Assembly: GCA_051880615.1 (NCBI GenBank)
Contig: JBJEOH010000059.1
Span: 1-64,000, forward strand
Direction: 5' to 3'
From: UBA7067 sp051880615
Lineage (GTDB): Bacteria; Bacillota; Clostridia; Oscillospirales; Acutalibacteraceae
Length of the DNA stretch: 64,000 nt
In this document: positions 7,919 through 16,253 of the stretch, piece after piece
How the letters are laid out: every line of letters starts with the position of its first letter
How positions within the stretch are numbered: position 1 is the stretch's first letter
The notes under the pieces: model-generated
Databases searched by the model: none
Seen by the model: only the letters and a program-made list of their open reading frames with translations
Told to the model about the DNA's origin: nothing
Translations under genes and position numbers: made by a program

Positions 7919-9382
7919 TTTAATCTCCTCCTTTTTACCTGAAAGTCTTGATTTTCTGTTAATGCAGGCTTTTATTGCGCCCACACGGATTTCATTACTG
8001 ATTCTGTCAATGTCGCTGTCTGTTTTTACGCGCCTTACCAATGTTGCAAGCAAGAAGCTCGGATAGTTTGTCCCGTAAATTATTGCTTCGAATATTTTTG
8101 CAAGCAGCGCCGGGTCAACCGTATTATTATTACTATTGCTTTTCGGAGAAATTAACTGTTTTTTCAGCATCCACAGCGGTATAGGATTTATCTTTTCAGT
8201 TATCTGCATATCGCTTTGATGAAGTGCAATATTCTGAAGTATCTCACCGAATTTTTTGCGGTATATAAACTTAACTGCAATTCTTGAAGCGTTAGGTTTT
8301 ATTCCGACCATATAAAAATCAACATCAGGGTCGATATTTTCAGTTGACGCGATTCTCTGCGCCGTAATGTTGCCTTCTCTTGCCGACTTCACAAGTCCAT
8401 CAAGCATTTCTTCGGTACACTTTTCATCCATCGTTTCATCGTCCCCGAATAGAAGAGAAGCAAAAAAGTCAGAACAGCTTTCGTTTTTCTCTCCTCCTGT
8501 TGCCCAGTACACAACTGTTATGTCATCAATTAGATTTTTATGTCTTTTATCTCCGAGAAGATAGTTGAGAGCATCGGTATATTTTTTCATCGCGGTTTCA
8601 GAAATATTGCTGTTGTAAGATTGCTCATTTACATATGAACAGCCGGAAGAATTTTTAAAACCGATAAGAACCGAACCTGTTGCAAGACCACCATATACGC
8701 CTTTTATCTTATTGTGTATTCTTGCAATCGGTTCTTTTTCTCCTGTTACAGCGCATTGCGCTATAACATCATTGTCACTTTCAGAGGTACTCGTACTGCA
8801 CTCAAGCAGCCACTTTTCGTTAAGCGTTTTATCCTCGTGCAGCGGCAAATCGGGAAATCCGCTCAAGCAAAACGCAAAGCCTGAATTCTGATAATCTTTA
8901 CCCAATCTGAGTAAGCGCTCATTTTCAACTTCACTCTCGGGATTCCAATTTGCAATAAAATTCCTGTAGGCGTTCACAACAGGAGAATCCAAGCCCTCGA
9001 GAAAGCTTAAATTACGCTCTTTAAACGCAATATTGGATTTTTTAGCCTTGTCTGTTTTATCGTCTGGTGTAAGACTGTTGTGTTCTTTATCAAAATTCAA
9101 CCCGAATATATAAAGCGGTCTATGTTCAACAATGTTTGATTCTATGCCTGATTTTTCAGTGCGCTTTGGCATAACAACCTCTCGCGGCACATACTTCTCC
9201 TTTGTTTTGCCTTTTGCGGCAGGTATCTGCACGCACCTTTGGCAGCTGATTATATCATCAATTTTTCCGTCAGGCGTAAGGCAGACAAGATAATGCACAT
9301 TAACCTTAGAATATCCGTCAGGCAGCACCTTGCCATCGCTCGCCAATGCATCATAATAGTCACACAAAGCCTTTATCAGCAT
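7538..9382 (-). CDS. cas8c: Type I-C Cascade large subunit Cas8c (Csd1)
   Basis: Cas8c is the large subunit of the I-C effector and recognises the PAM during target search. The 614-aa protein begins MLIKALCDYYDALASDG and contains the family segments FIANWNPES (about residue 141) and AYLCGRLFAALEKLQQEA (about 496). The C-terminal helical part corresponds to the Cas11-like domain and can also be made separately from an internal start at 7918. Its ATG overlaps the end of cas5c by 7 nt. The next gene, cas7, starts one base after its stop. Confidence 0.96.
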   Translation of the reverse strand: MLIKALCDYYDALASDGKVLPDGYSKVNVHYLVCLTPDGKIDDIISCQRCVQIPAAKGKTKEKYVPREVVMPKRTEKSGIESNIVEHRPLYIFGLNFDKEHNSLTPDDKTDKAKKSNIAFKERNLSFLEGLDSPVVNAYRNFIANWNPESEVENERLLRLGKDYQNSGFAFCLSGFPDLPLHEDKTLNEKWLLECSTSTSESDNDVIAQCAVTGEKEPIARIHNKIKGVYGGLATGSVLIGFKNSSGCSYVNEQSYNSNISETAMKKYTDALNYLLGDKRHKNLIDDITVVYWATGGEKNESCSDFFASLLFGDDETMDEKCTEEMLDGLVKSAREGNITAQRIASTENIDPDVDFYMVGIKPNASRIAVKFIYRKKFGEILQNIALHQSDMQITEKINPIPLWMLKKQLISPKSNSNNNTVDPALLAKIFEAIIYGTNYPSFLLATLVRRVKTDSDIDRISNEIRVGAIKACINRKSRLSGKKEEIKLSLDTQNKNQAYLCGRLFAALEKLQQEASGNSLNRTIRDAYFSSASSKPAIIFPKLINLAQNHLKKVDRPVYFNKLIQEIVDNINGEFPEMLPLAEQGKFIIGYYQQYQSFFVKDADKNNTNQEEN

Positions 9383-10110
9383 TTCATCGCCTCCCTGTAT
9401 TTAGCGACATCAATTACTCCGTTTATCATATGAGGTCTGTAATACTGAGTTGTTGCTTTATCTGAGAATTTCGGATTATCCCAATCGTTATTAAGCGGTA
9501 TTCCCTTGTCCTCAAAGCATACGCGGTAGGTCATAAATCCTAAATCTACATCTCCTGACGAAAGAATGGAAGTGTTTATCTGATTCAAGTCAAAACTCTC
9601 AACAAGCGTAATACTTCGCACAGGGAATTCACTGCACCCAAGGCAGGGAGTTCTGAAGCACTGACCGTTTTCAAGCCGTCTTTTTATTATGTTGTAATGC
9701 TTTTTATCGGCTTCAGTCTGTGACTCGTCATCATTTTTCAAGCCTGTAAGCTCAAAATGAAACTCAACCCCATATCTCACATTCTTAAGAATCATAGCAG
9801 CTCTTTGGCTTCTGCTCTCAGCAGTATAAATGCACGGGTCTCCTCCTTTTCCTTTCATCTGACTTTTCACAGAGCTTAACAGAACTTTTTCCTTGACTTC
9901 GTTGCGCCTTATATTGATAAAATCAATAGGATTAAAAACTATTATTTTATCAATAACATACCTGATAGCAGGCTTCCAGTAAATGCTTTTAAGCATACCC
10001 TCAAGCGCTCCGGGTGTAGGGACATCGTAGCTTACTCGTTCCACTTTCATTTCAGGCCTGGTAAAACAGGCATAGTCGCCTTCTACCATTACTTTAAATC
10101 CGTAGCTCAT
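9376..10110 (-). CDS. cas5c: Type I-C crRNA endonuclease Cas5c (Cas5d)
   Basis: In type I-C there is no Cas6; Cas5c cuts the pre-crRNA at the base of the repeat hairpin and stays bound to the 5' handle. The 244-aa protein has the family N-terminus (YACFTRPEMKVERVSYDVPTPGA), the early Tyr-containing segment IYWKPAIRY and the central QRAAMILKNVRYGVEF region where catalytic residues of the family lie. GGAG precedes the ATG by 12 nt. It follows cas3 after a 42-nt gap and its stop overlaps the cas8c start by 7 nt. Confidence 0.95.
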   Translation of the reverse strand: MSYGFKVMVEGDYACFTRPEMKVERVSYDVPTPGALEGMLKSIYWKPAIRYVIDKIIVFNPIDFINIRRNEVKEKVLLSSVKSQMKGKGGDPCIYTAESRSQRAAMILKNVRYGVEFHFELTGLKNDDESQTEADKKHYNIIKRRLENGQCFRTPCLGCSEFPVRSITLVESFDLNQINTSILSSGDVDLGFMTYRVCFEDKGIPLNNDWDNPKFSDKATTQYYRPHMINGVIDVAKYREAMKC

Positions 10111-10152
10111 CTTGGTCGTTATCTCCTTTCCTTCATAGTTTATATATTATTA

Positions 10153-12345
10153 TTAAATAAAATAATCCTGCGGTTCAAAAAGAACACCTATGTTGTCATC
10201 GTAATAATATTTATTTTTCAGGCACCATATTCCGCTGCCGTAATCCTCTACAGCGTGCTGTTTAAGAAGTTCTTCAAACTCATAGTTATAAACGGTGAAA
10301 GCATAATTCTGAAGCTTTCGTTGATTTCCGTGTCCAATGAGCTTTATTTCATCAATAAGAGCAGCACTCGCCGCATCTCTTTGTGCGACTATTGAAACAG
10401 TCTTGCTGTCTATAAGTTCAAAACGCTCAGCATATGTTTTGAATGGTAATGAACGAAAATCTCCGCTGCTACCAGCAGTAATTGAATTTTTGACTATTTC
10501 GTCCTTAAGCATAGTAAAAAGCCTTTTGTAGTAGCTTTCGATACATTCAGGGCAGGATACATCTTCATACTGTGAAATCAATGATTTTGTAAGATTAGCC
10601 TGCAATTCGGTTGATGCTTTTTTATTGCATCTTTCTAATGTGAAGATAAAGGTTTTTGCTCCTACCCTTTTTCCTTCTCTGTTGCATCTTCCGCCTGCCT
10701 GCAATATGCTGTCAAGCCCTGTTGTTTCACGAAATACTGTGTAAAAATCGAGGTCAACTCCTGCTTCTATGAGCGATGTAGAAACAACAGTAATTTTTCT
10801 GTCATCGGGAACATTCTCTAAATTCGGATAATCTCTCTCAAGACCTTGAATCTGATTTTTAATTTCATCTATTACATTTTTCCTGTCAAAGGGTGTCATA
10901 TATGTTGAAAGATGAAATTTTCTTCCGCTGCAATTCGAATAAATTTCTCTTGCTGTTTTGCGTTTATTTACAACTATCAAAGATGTTGGGCTTTCTTTGG
11001 CTTTAGTTAACAATGACTGAATATCAATTTTACCCAAAGGCTCAAAATCACATTTTTTAAACTTTTCAAACAGTGAGAAATCATCAACCAAATTTACAAT
11101 TCTGCTGTCAGGCAACGCATATTCTTTGATAAGAGCCTGAAAATCAGGCATCGTTGCTGTGAGAAATACTGCTTCACTGCCAAGAAGTCTCGTTATGTAT
11201 GAAATTGCCCTTAAACAAGGCTGCAAATACTCCTTCGGCATAAGATGCGCTTCGTCAAAAACAAGTATACTGTTCGCCATATTATGGAGCTTTCTCAGCT
11301 TACCTCGTTTATTTGCATAAACAGACTCAAAAAACTGAACCGCCGTTGTTATTATTATTTGCGCATTCCAATTTTCAGCCGCCTGACTCAGAATCTTTTT
11401 GTAATCCTCGCTTTTGTCTGTGTCATCATAGGAAAATGTAGATTGATGCCTTAAAATCTCGGCAAAATCACCGAACAATTCTTCAAACTGTCGGGCAGTC
11501 TGATCTATAATACTGTTATAAGGAATAATGTATATTATCCGTCTTTTCTCTGTCCTAATTGCCCGTTCAAGCGCAAATTTCATACTGCATAAGGTCTTTC
11601 CGCTGCCTGTCGGCATATTCATAAGATAAATCTCTGCATCTTTGTCTGTCTTGTCATAGACTTGTTGCTGAATAAGCGCACGCGCCTTTTGGAGCTCTGT
11701 TTCACAATTAAAAGAATTGAGTTTGGCATTAACGGCTTCAAGGCATTTTGTAAAATCAGCGGTTAGTTCTCTATTTTCACTTTCATTGCAAAATCTTGCC
11801 GTATCGTTTGAATCTGCGTCTGTCAGGCAAGAAAAGCAATATCTTGTAATAAAAGCAAATTTCTCAGCAACACTTGCAATATCAGCTTTACTCCTGCATC
11901 CGTCAATCAAAACCCGCGCAAACTCTTTCTCATCAATATCGGGTATTGACAGCTCATTTTTATACTCAGAAAAATCTTCAAACTCTCTGCTCAATCTTCC
12001 GTAAAGAGTTGGCATATCAGGAGTATCGCTTGGAACTCCGCCATCCGGAATACCGGAATGATGCCCGGCAATACAGAATTGCATAAGCTTTAATAGCGGA
12101 TCCCTATATTTACCTTTTGCAGCAATCGCACCGCATCCTGAGTGTTCGACCATAATATTTTTGCCGTCTATTCTTTCCTGAAAAGATGGCTGATATTTTC
12201 CTATATCATGCAAAAGCCCGATAGCATACACAATCTGCTTAAACAGCGGTACTGAATACTCGCTTGCAAGCTGTGCAGTGGCAAGGCAATGCTCTTTGAC
12301 TGATTGTACTTTCTTTGTTTTCTCATTAATATGTGCTTTATACAA
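10153..12345 (-). CDS. cas3: CRISPR-associated helicase-nuclease Cas3 (HD and DExH domains)
   Basis: Cas3 is recruited by Cascade to the R-loop, then unwinds and degrades the target DNA. The 730-aa protein has an N-terminal HD nuclease (HCLATAQLA at about residue 19, LLHDIGK at about 44) followed by a superfamily 2 helicase: Walker A MPTGSGKT, DEAH in ILVFDEAHLM, SAT-like TATMP, and motifs V-VI in TSLIEAGVDLDF and QAGGRCNREG. All key residues look intact. The start is a TTG with a weak GGTGGG-type site upstream. It is the first gene of the cas operon and has its own promoter at 12459-12487. Confidence 0.97.
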   Translation of the reverse strand: MYKAHINEKTKKVQSVKEHCLATAQLASEYSVPLFKQIVYAIGLLHDIGKYQPSFQERIDGKNIMVEHSGCGAIAAKGKYRDPLLKLMQFCIAGHHSGIPDGGVPSDTPDMPTLYGRLSREFEDFSEYKNELSIPDIDEKEFARVLIDGCRSKADIASVAEKFAFITRYCFSCLTDADSNDTARFCNESENRELTADFTKCLEAVNAKLNSFNCETELQKARALIQQQVYDKTDKDAEIYLMNMPTGSGKTLCSMKFALERAIRTEKRRIIYIIPYNSIIDQTARQFEELFGDFAEILRHQSTFSYDDTDKSEDYKKILSQAAENWNAQIIITTAVQFFESVYANKRGKLRKLHNMANSILVFDEAHLMPKEYLQPCLRAISYITRLLGSEAVFLTATMPDFQALIKEYALPDSRIVNLVDDFSLFEKFKKCDFEPLGKIDIQSLLTKAKESPTSLIVVNKRKTAREIYSNCSGRKFHLSTYMTPFDRKNVIDEIKNQIQGLERDYPNLENVPDDRKITVVSTSLIEAGVDLDFYTVFRETTGLDSILQAGGRCNREGKRVGAKTFIFTLERCNKKASTELQANLTKSLISQYEDVSCPECIESYYKRLFTMLKDEIVKNSITAGSSGDFRSLPFKTYAERFELIDSKTVSIVAQRDAASAALIDEIKLIGHGNQRKLQNYAFTVYNYEFEELLKQHAVEDYGSGIWCLKNKYYYDDNIGVLFEPQDYFI

Positions 12346-12458
12346 TATAACCCACCCGCCTTTAAAAGTATTTCTTTATAATTACATAGTTATATGTTTA
12401 AAAAAGCTAAGGTATCATTGTTCATAATGTGCAATTTATTTCTACAATTACCGATTAT

Positions 12459-12487
12459 ATTATATAATATTTCTATCAATATTACAA
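12459..12487 (-). promoter_or_regulatory. Sigma-A promoter of the cas operon
   Basis: On the minus strand TTGTAA (12482-12487) and TATAAT (12459-12464) are spaced by 17 nt, about 115 nt upstream of cas3. The rest of the 12346-12723 gap is AT-rich leader plus the hairpin at 12590-12631. Confidence 0.7.
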
Positions 12488-12589
12488 GCTGATTTTTTAT
12501 TTATTTGTTACTCACCTTAATTTTTCTGTGAGTACTTATCACTTTGTATTTATACTATGATACGGTAGTCACCAAATATTTCATAGCAA

Positions 12590-12631
12590 ATGAAAGCCCC
12601 CATAACCCTCGCGGATTATAGGGGCTTTCAT
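12590..12631. repeat. Long hairpin of unknown role between the cas operon and hpf
   Basis: Perfect 11-bp arms ATGAAAGCCCC (12590-12600) and GGGGCTTTCAT (12621-12631) flank a loop whose ATAA and TTAT can also pair, so the stem is about 15 bp with one mismatch. Neither strand has a T-run after it, so it is not a typical terminator. It could be a small mobile repeat or a processed RNA structure. Confidence 0.6.
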
Positions 12632-12723
12632 CTGACTAAGCACCGCTAAAGCGACGCTTTTGTCAAGTTTGGAAGATGGAGAAAAATTTATGAAAAACAA
12701 AAGTAGAAAGCTAAATTATTTTT

Positions 12724-13272
12724 TTAGTTTTCTTCGGGAACCAAAAGACCGTATCTGCCGTCAGTTCTCTTATAAACAACATTAATCAAAGAAGTCTCGG
12801 CATTAGTGAACATAAAGAACTGATGGTTAACCATATTCATTCTCAGAATAGCCTCGTCAACAAGCATCGGCTTTGAAGGAATGGATTTTACACGGTAAAC
12901 ATCGTAGCTTGCAGCTTCCTCAGGCTCATCCTCTTCTACAGCGTCAGTTTCAGCTGCGATAAATTCATCAAGTGAACCTGCTCTCAGTCGTTTTTCAAGT
13001 CTTGACTTGTTCTTTCTTATCTGTCTGCCAAGAATAGCAACGCACTTGTCAACAGCCTCGTTCATCTCCTGTGAGGTGTTCTCAGATCTGTATATCATTC
13101 CGTTATCACTGATAGTGATTTCAACGGTCTGCCTGTTCTTTTCAACCGCAACCTTAACGGCAGCACTTGCGCTGTCACTGAACAGTCTGTCGAACTTAGA
13201 CAGCTTTTTTTCAACCATATTTTTAAAATTGTCCTTTAAATTCACTTTCTTTGCTGTGTAGGTAATCAACAT
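12724..13272 (-). CDS. hpf: Ribosome hibernation promoting factor, long form (HPF)
   Basis: Long HPF inactivates 70S ribosomes by dimerising them to 100S particles in stationary phase. The 182-aa protein has an N-terminal RaiA/YfiA fold (LITYTAKKVNLKDNFKNMVEKK), an acidic linker around residue 120 (DAVEEDEPEE) and the C-terminal dimerisation domain (VYRVKSIPSKPMLVDEAILRM ending near NVVYKRTDGRYGLL). The ATG at 13272 has AGGAGG 8 nt upstream; an in-frame start ten codons earlier lacks a site. It is a single-gene unit with its own extended -10 promoter. Confidence 0.96.
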   Translation of the reverse strand: MLITYTAKKVNLKDNFKNMVEKKLSKFDRLFSDSASAAVKVAVEKNRQTVEITISDNGMIYRSENTSQEMNEAVDKCVAILGRQIRKNKSRLEKRLRAGSLDEFIAAETDAVEEDEPEEAASYDVYRVKSIPSKPMLVDEAILRMNMVNHQFFMFTNAETSLINVVYKRTDGRYGLLVPEEN

Positions 13273-13321
13273 AGATACAACCTCCTGCATTTTTATTAGC
13301 AAAAAGCTTTTTGCTGATTAC

Positions 13322-13330
13322 ATTATATCA
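13322..13330 (-). promoter_or_regulatory. Extended -10 promoter of hpf
   Basis: On the minus strand TGATATAAT forms an extended -10 element (TATAAT at 13322-13327) 50 nt upstream of the hpf start. No good -35 is seen at 17 nt, which fits an extended -10 promoter. Confidence 0.6.
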
Positions 13331-13392
13331 TATATTTTACAAGAAATAAATAGGCAACACGAAAAATTTGTATATTTTTTTGCGTTATCATA

Positions 13393-13430
13393 GAAAAAGA
13401 GCTGTAACAACAGTTAGTTGAAACAGCCCT
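13393..13430 (-). terminator. Intrinsic terminator after the GH25 gene
   Basis: On the minus strand AGGGCTGT and ACAGCTCT pair (13398-13405 with 13423-13430) and are followed by TTTTTC. It lies 25 nt past the stop of the GH25-dockerin gene. Confidence 0.8.
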
Positions 13431-13454
13431 AAAATAATATTCAGTTAATTATAA

Positions 13455-14927
13455 TTAATTAGTATTTCCTACTCCTCTTTTTTGAACAACCAGGGCATCA
13501 AGCAAATTGATTTTGCCCGACGAGTCGAAGTCTGCCGCAGCTATCTGAATACTCGAAAATGCATATGAGCCGTTGACATATTTCTGTATTAATATAGCGT
13601 CAATCAAAGAGAGATTACCGTCCATTGAAACATCGCCGCTGTATACATTATCAACATATGCGCCCTTTTCAACTCCGCTGACTACCTTTCGATAATCGGG
13701 ATCAAGGAAATCACCTGAAAAAGAAGTATCTGTGTAATAGTAATAACGCTTGCCATACTTCAATGAGCCGTCGATAAACGATGTTTTGCTGCCACTGTAA
13801 AGCTTAACGGCATTTGCCGTGTTAATCTTTCCTGTTGAGGTTACCTCAGCTCTGTAAAGATTATATTGAGCGCCGCTCACGCTATCCCATTTGATTGTTG
13901 CCTTGCAGGCACCCGGAGAAGAAATTGAAGCCACAGTTGAAGTGTCCTTAAACAGCTCAGTCTTAGTACTGAGCATATATATAACATTCATATCAACACT
14001 GTTTGCAGCACCTGCACCGGGAACTGTGCCGTCGGATGCATACTGCCACACATCCGGCACTACACCAGTATTCCCTATGGTTTCAGGCTCATTAAACTGC
14101 GGAGTGTAGGGCCACATTGCATACCAGAAACCTATATCGTTCTTCTGAAGCGTGTCTAAGCTCATCCTATTAAAAGTTGCAGTATTACCGTATACCATTG
14201 TGTCATATCCGGAAGCTTTGAGAGTATTGCAGAAAGACAATGCTATATTGGTTAATTCAGCGTTAGTTATACTATTAATAATATCCATCTCCTCAATGTC
14301 ATATGCAATAGGCAGACGGAGCTTTGACTTTGATTCGGGGAAATAATCGTCAAGGATTCTGAGCAGATACTTAGCTTCATAAACCGCTTCGGTGCTGTTT
14401 GTAGCATAGGAATAGAAATAGAGTCCAAAAGGAATATCATTCTCAATGCAACCGTTTATGTTATTCACAAATTGGCTGTCCATCTGGTAAGGATAGTCCT
14501 CCCAGCCGAATCCGGCACGGATAAACGCAAAATCTATACCCTGTGCCTTGACCTTTTTCCAGTTTACAGGTTCCGAGCCATATTCACGGTTCCATGTTGA
14601 AACATCAATTCCTTTGTAATAGCCGCAGGTTATTTCACAAGTAGCTGAATACGCGCCGCTTGTTGCGGTAATCGTTGCATTACCCATTGAAATGCCTTTT
14701 ACTACGCCAAGCTGACTTACTGTTGCAACCGACGGATCAGACGAGCTCCAGATTATCCCCGAGCCGATTGCCTGAATAGTAACTGTTGAACCGATTTGAA
14801 CACTGTAGTGAGGCTTTGAAATTGTAACTCCTGCGCTGGCAGATGATACGCTTGTTACTGAAACAGAAGTTATAAGAACGAAAAGCACAGCAAAGATGGT
14901 TACAAATTTTAACTTCTTACTAAACAT
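13455..14927 (-). CDS. Secreted GH25 lysozyme with Big2-like domain and type I dockerin
   Basis: The 490-aa protein has a signal peptide (KKLKFVTIFAVLFVLITSV), then a Big2-like domain (about 35-100; IIWSSSDPSVATVSQLGVVKG), then a glycoside hydrolase family 25 muramidase domain (about 103-320). GH25 signatures are YKGIDVSTWN, FAFIRAGFG and PIAYDIEEMD, the last carrying the catalytic acids. A fibronectin-like region follows. The C-terminus is a type I dockerin with two Ca-binding repeats, GDVSMDGNLSLIDAILIQKY and ADFDSSGKINLLDALVVQK. The dockerin implies docking to a cohesin scaffold on the cell or in a cellulosome/amylosome. No cohesin gene is in the window. Its role in cell-wall turnover or competition is inferred. 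Confidence 0.93.
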   Translation of the reverse strand: MFSKKLKFVTIFAVLFVLITSVSVTSVSSASAGVTISKPHYSVQIGSTVTIQAIGSGIIWSSSDPSVATVSQLGVVKGISMGNATITATSGAYSATCEITCGYYKGIDVSTWNREYGSEPVNWKKVKAQGIDFAFIRAGFGWEDYPYQMDSQFVNNINGCIENDIPFGLYFYSYATNSTEAVYEAKYLLRILDDYFPESKSKLRLPIAYDIEEMDIINSITNAELTNIALSFCNTLKASGYDTMVYGNTATFNRMSLDTLQKNDIGFWYAMWPYTPQFNEPETIGNTGVVPDVWQYASDGTVPGAGAANSVDMNVIYMLSTKTELFKDTSTVASISSPGACKATIKWDSVSGAQYNLYRAEVTSTGKINTANAVKLYSGSKTSFIDGSLKYGKRYYYYTDTSFSGDFLDPDYRKVVSGVEKGAYVDNVYSGDVSMDGNLSLIDAILIQKYVNGSYAFSSIQIAAADFDSSGKINLLDALVVQKRGVGNTN

Positions 14928-14957
14928 TATAAAAAAACACCCGTATAAATTCGCAGT

Positions 14958-15854
14958 TTATTCACTGACTTTATTAAACTCAACATCATTGAGTTTAAGT
15001 TTTTCACCGTCAAATGAATACGATGCAGAGCTTTCGGTTACATCGGCAGCCTGATATTTTATTTTCACAGTATTGTTTTCAGCCGAATAATAGCCGTAAA
15101 TATTCATGCCATTGCCGCTCATAACAAGGGTATTATCCTCATTAAAGGTGTATGTAAGGTCATAACCCATTGAGTGCTGCCACTTTCCTACAAGCTTTGA
15201 ATCAAGCTGCGCTTTCTCAATAGGCTCAACTTTTGTTTCAACATAGGTTGCCGGAACAAATACCAGCGAGTTTCCGCTTCCATCTGACATAAGCATTTTC
15301 ATACCGGTAAGCCTGTTACCCTCAAGCTTGTAATTATAAGTTACATTGACATAGTTAGCAGGAATTTCAAAAGTAATCTTGCTTACATTATCTTCATTTG
15401 TAATTTCATATGTACCCTCAAGCTCAATCGAACCCGAGCGCTGAGTGAGCACACCATTATCCTCGAGAATAAAGTAGGTCTGAACAGAATCAGTGCTTCC
15501 TTCAATTACATAAGTTCCTGTAACGGATGTGTTAAAAAACAGCAGAAACGCAACACCAACAATAACAGCAACAAGCAACAGGCATACCGAGACTATTATG
15601 CAAGGCATAACTAAACGCTTCTTTTTCACCTTTACTGCTGCAACGGAATTTTGCTCAACAGAAACTCCTTCAATATCACCGAACTGTGATACATATGCTG
15701 TTCCATCATTGTCATCCTGCGGTAAAGACTGCTCTGCTTCATCTTGCAGTGCGCTGTCAACAACAGCATTATCTGCAGCTTCTGTAGTCAGCTGCTCGGT
15801 ATCAGTCACCTCCGCAGTATCATCCTGCGGAACAATATTATTTTTTTCTTCCAA
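14958..15854 (-). CDS. Membrane-anchored protein with lipocalin-like extracellular part, unknown function
   Basis: I do not recognise a named family. The 298-aa protein has an acidic N-terminal cytoplasmic tail (about 1-75), a basic stop (KVKKKR), one membrane segment (CIIVSVCLLLVAVIVGVAFLLFF) and an outside part. That part holds two similar beta-rich units, GTYVIEGSTDSVQTYFILEDNG and GKWQHSMGYDLTYTFNEDNTL, of the kind seen in extracellular DUF5640-like modules. The start is a TTG with AGGAGG 8 nt upstream. It lies 30 nt before the GH25 gene on the same strand, so the two may be co-transcribed. A promoter is visible at 15905-15933. Confidence 0.7.
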   Translation of the reverse strand: MEEKNNIVPQDDTAEVTDTEQLTTEAADNAVVDSALQDEAEQSLPQDDNDGTAYVSQFGDIEGVSVEQNSVAAVKVKKKRLVMPCIIVSVCLLLVAVIVGVAFLLFFNTSVTGTYVIEGSTDSVQTYFILEDNGVLTQRSGSIELEGTYEITNEDNVSKITFEIPANYVNVTYNYKLEGNRLTGMKMLMSDGSGNSLVFVPATYVETKVEPIEKAQLDSKLVGKWQHSMGYDLTYTFNEDNTLVMSGNGMNIYGYYSAENNTVKIKYQAADVTESSASYSFDGEKLKLNDVEFNKVSE

Positions 15855-15904
15855 TTTTAAGTCCTCCTAAGTTTTAATTATGCCATAAAAGCAATATTTG
15901 TTTT

Positions 15905-15933
15905 ATTTTACTATAAAATTTGTCGTAACACAA
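15905..15933 (-). promoter_or_regulatory. Promoter of the membrane protein-GH25 unit
   Basis: Minus-strand TTGTGT (15928-15933) and TAAAAT (15905-15910) are separated by 17 nt, 50 nt upstream of the TTG start. The 15855-16253 gap holds this promoter, the divergent promoter at 16142-16170 and otherwise AT-rich sequence with no gene seen. Confidence 0.5.
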
Positions 15934-16141
15934 GTAAAATAAAAAAATTTACTTAAAAAGCGCAAGTAAAATCATTGAAACAGTTTTTCAAAGTAAGCAG
16001 TAGCAGTTAAAATAAATAATTATAATTAAGAACCTAAAATCAAATAAATATTTTTATGCTTTCAATATAATAAAGAAGGATAATACAGCAATTTAAACAT
16101 CAAATCAGAACAAGCAACATCAATTTTTGTCAATTTGTAAT

Positions 16142-16170
16142 TTGTCTTTTTTTTTTAAATATGATATAAT
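16142..16170 (+). promoter_or_regulatory. Promoter of the phosphoglucomutase gene
   Basis: TTGTCT (16142-16147) and TATAAT (16165-16170) are 17 nt apart, 84 nt upstream of the ATG at 16254. Confidence 0.6.
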
Positions 16171-16253
16171 TTGGTAAAAATAGTAACTAAAATGATTTAT
16201 CCTAAAAAAAGAACAAATAATAAACTATTGAAATATTATCAGAGGTGGAAAAT

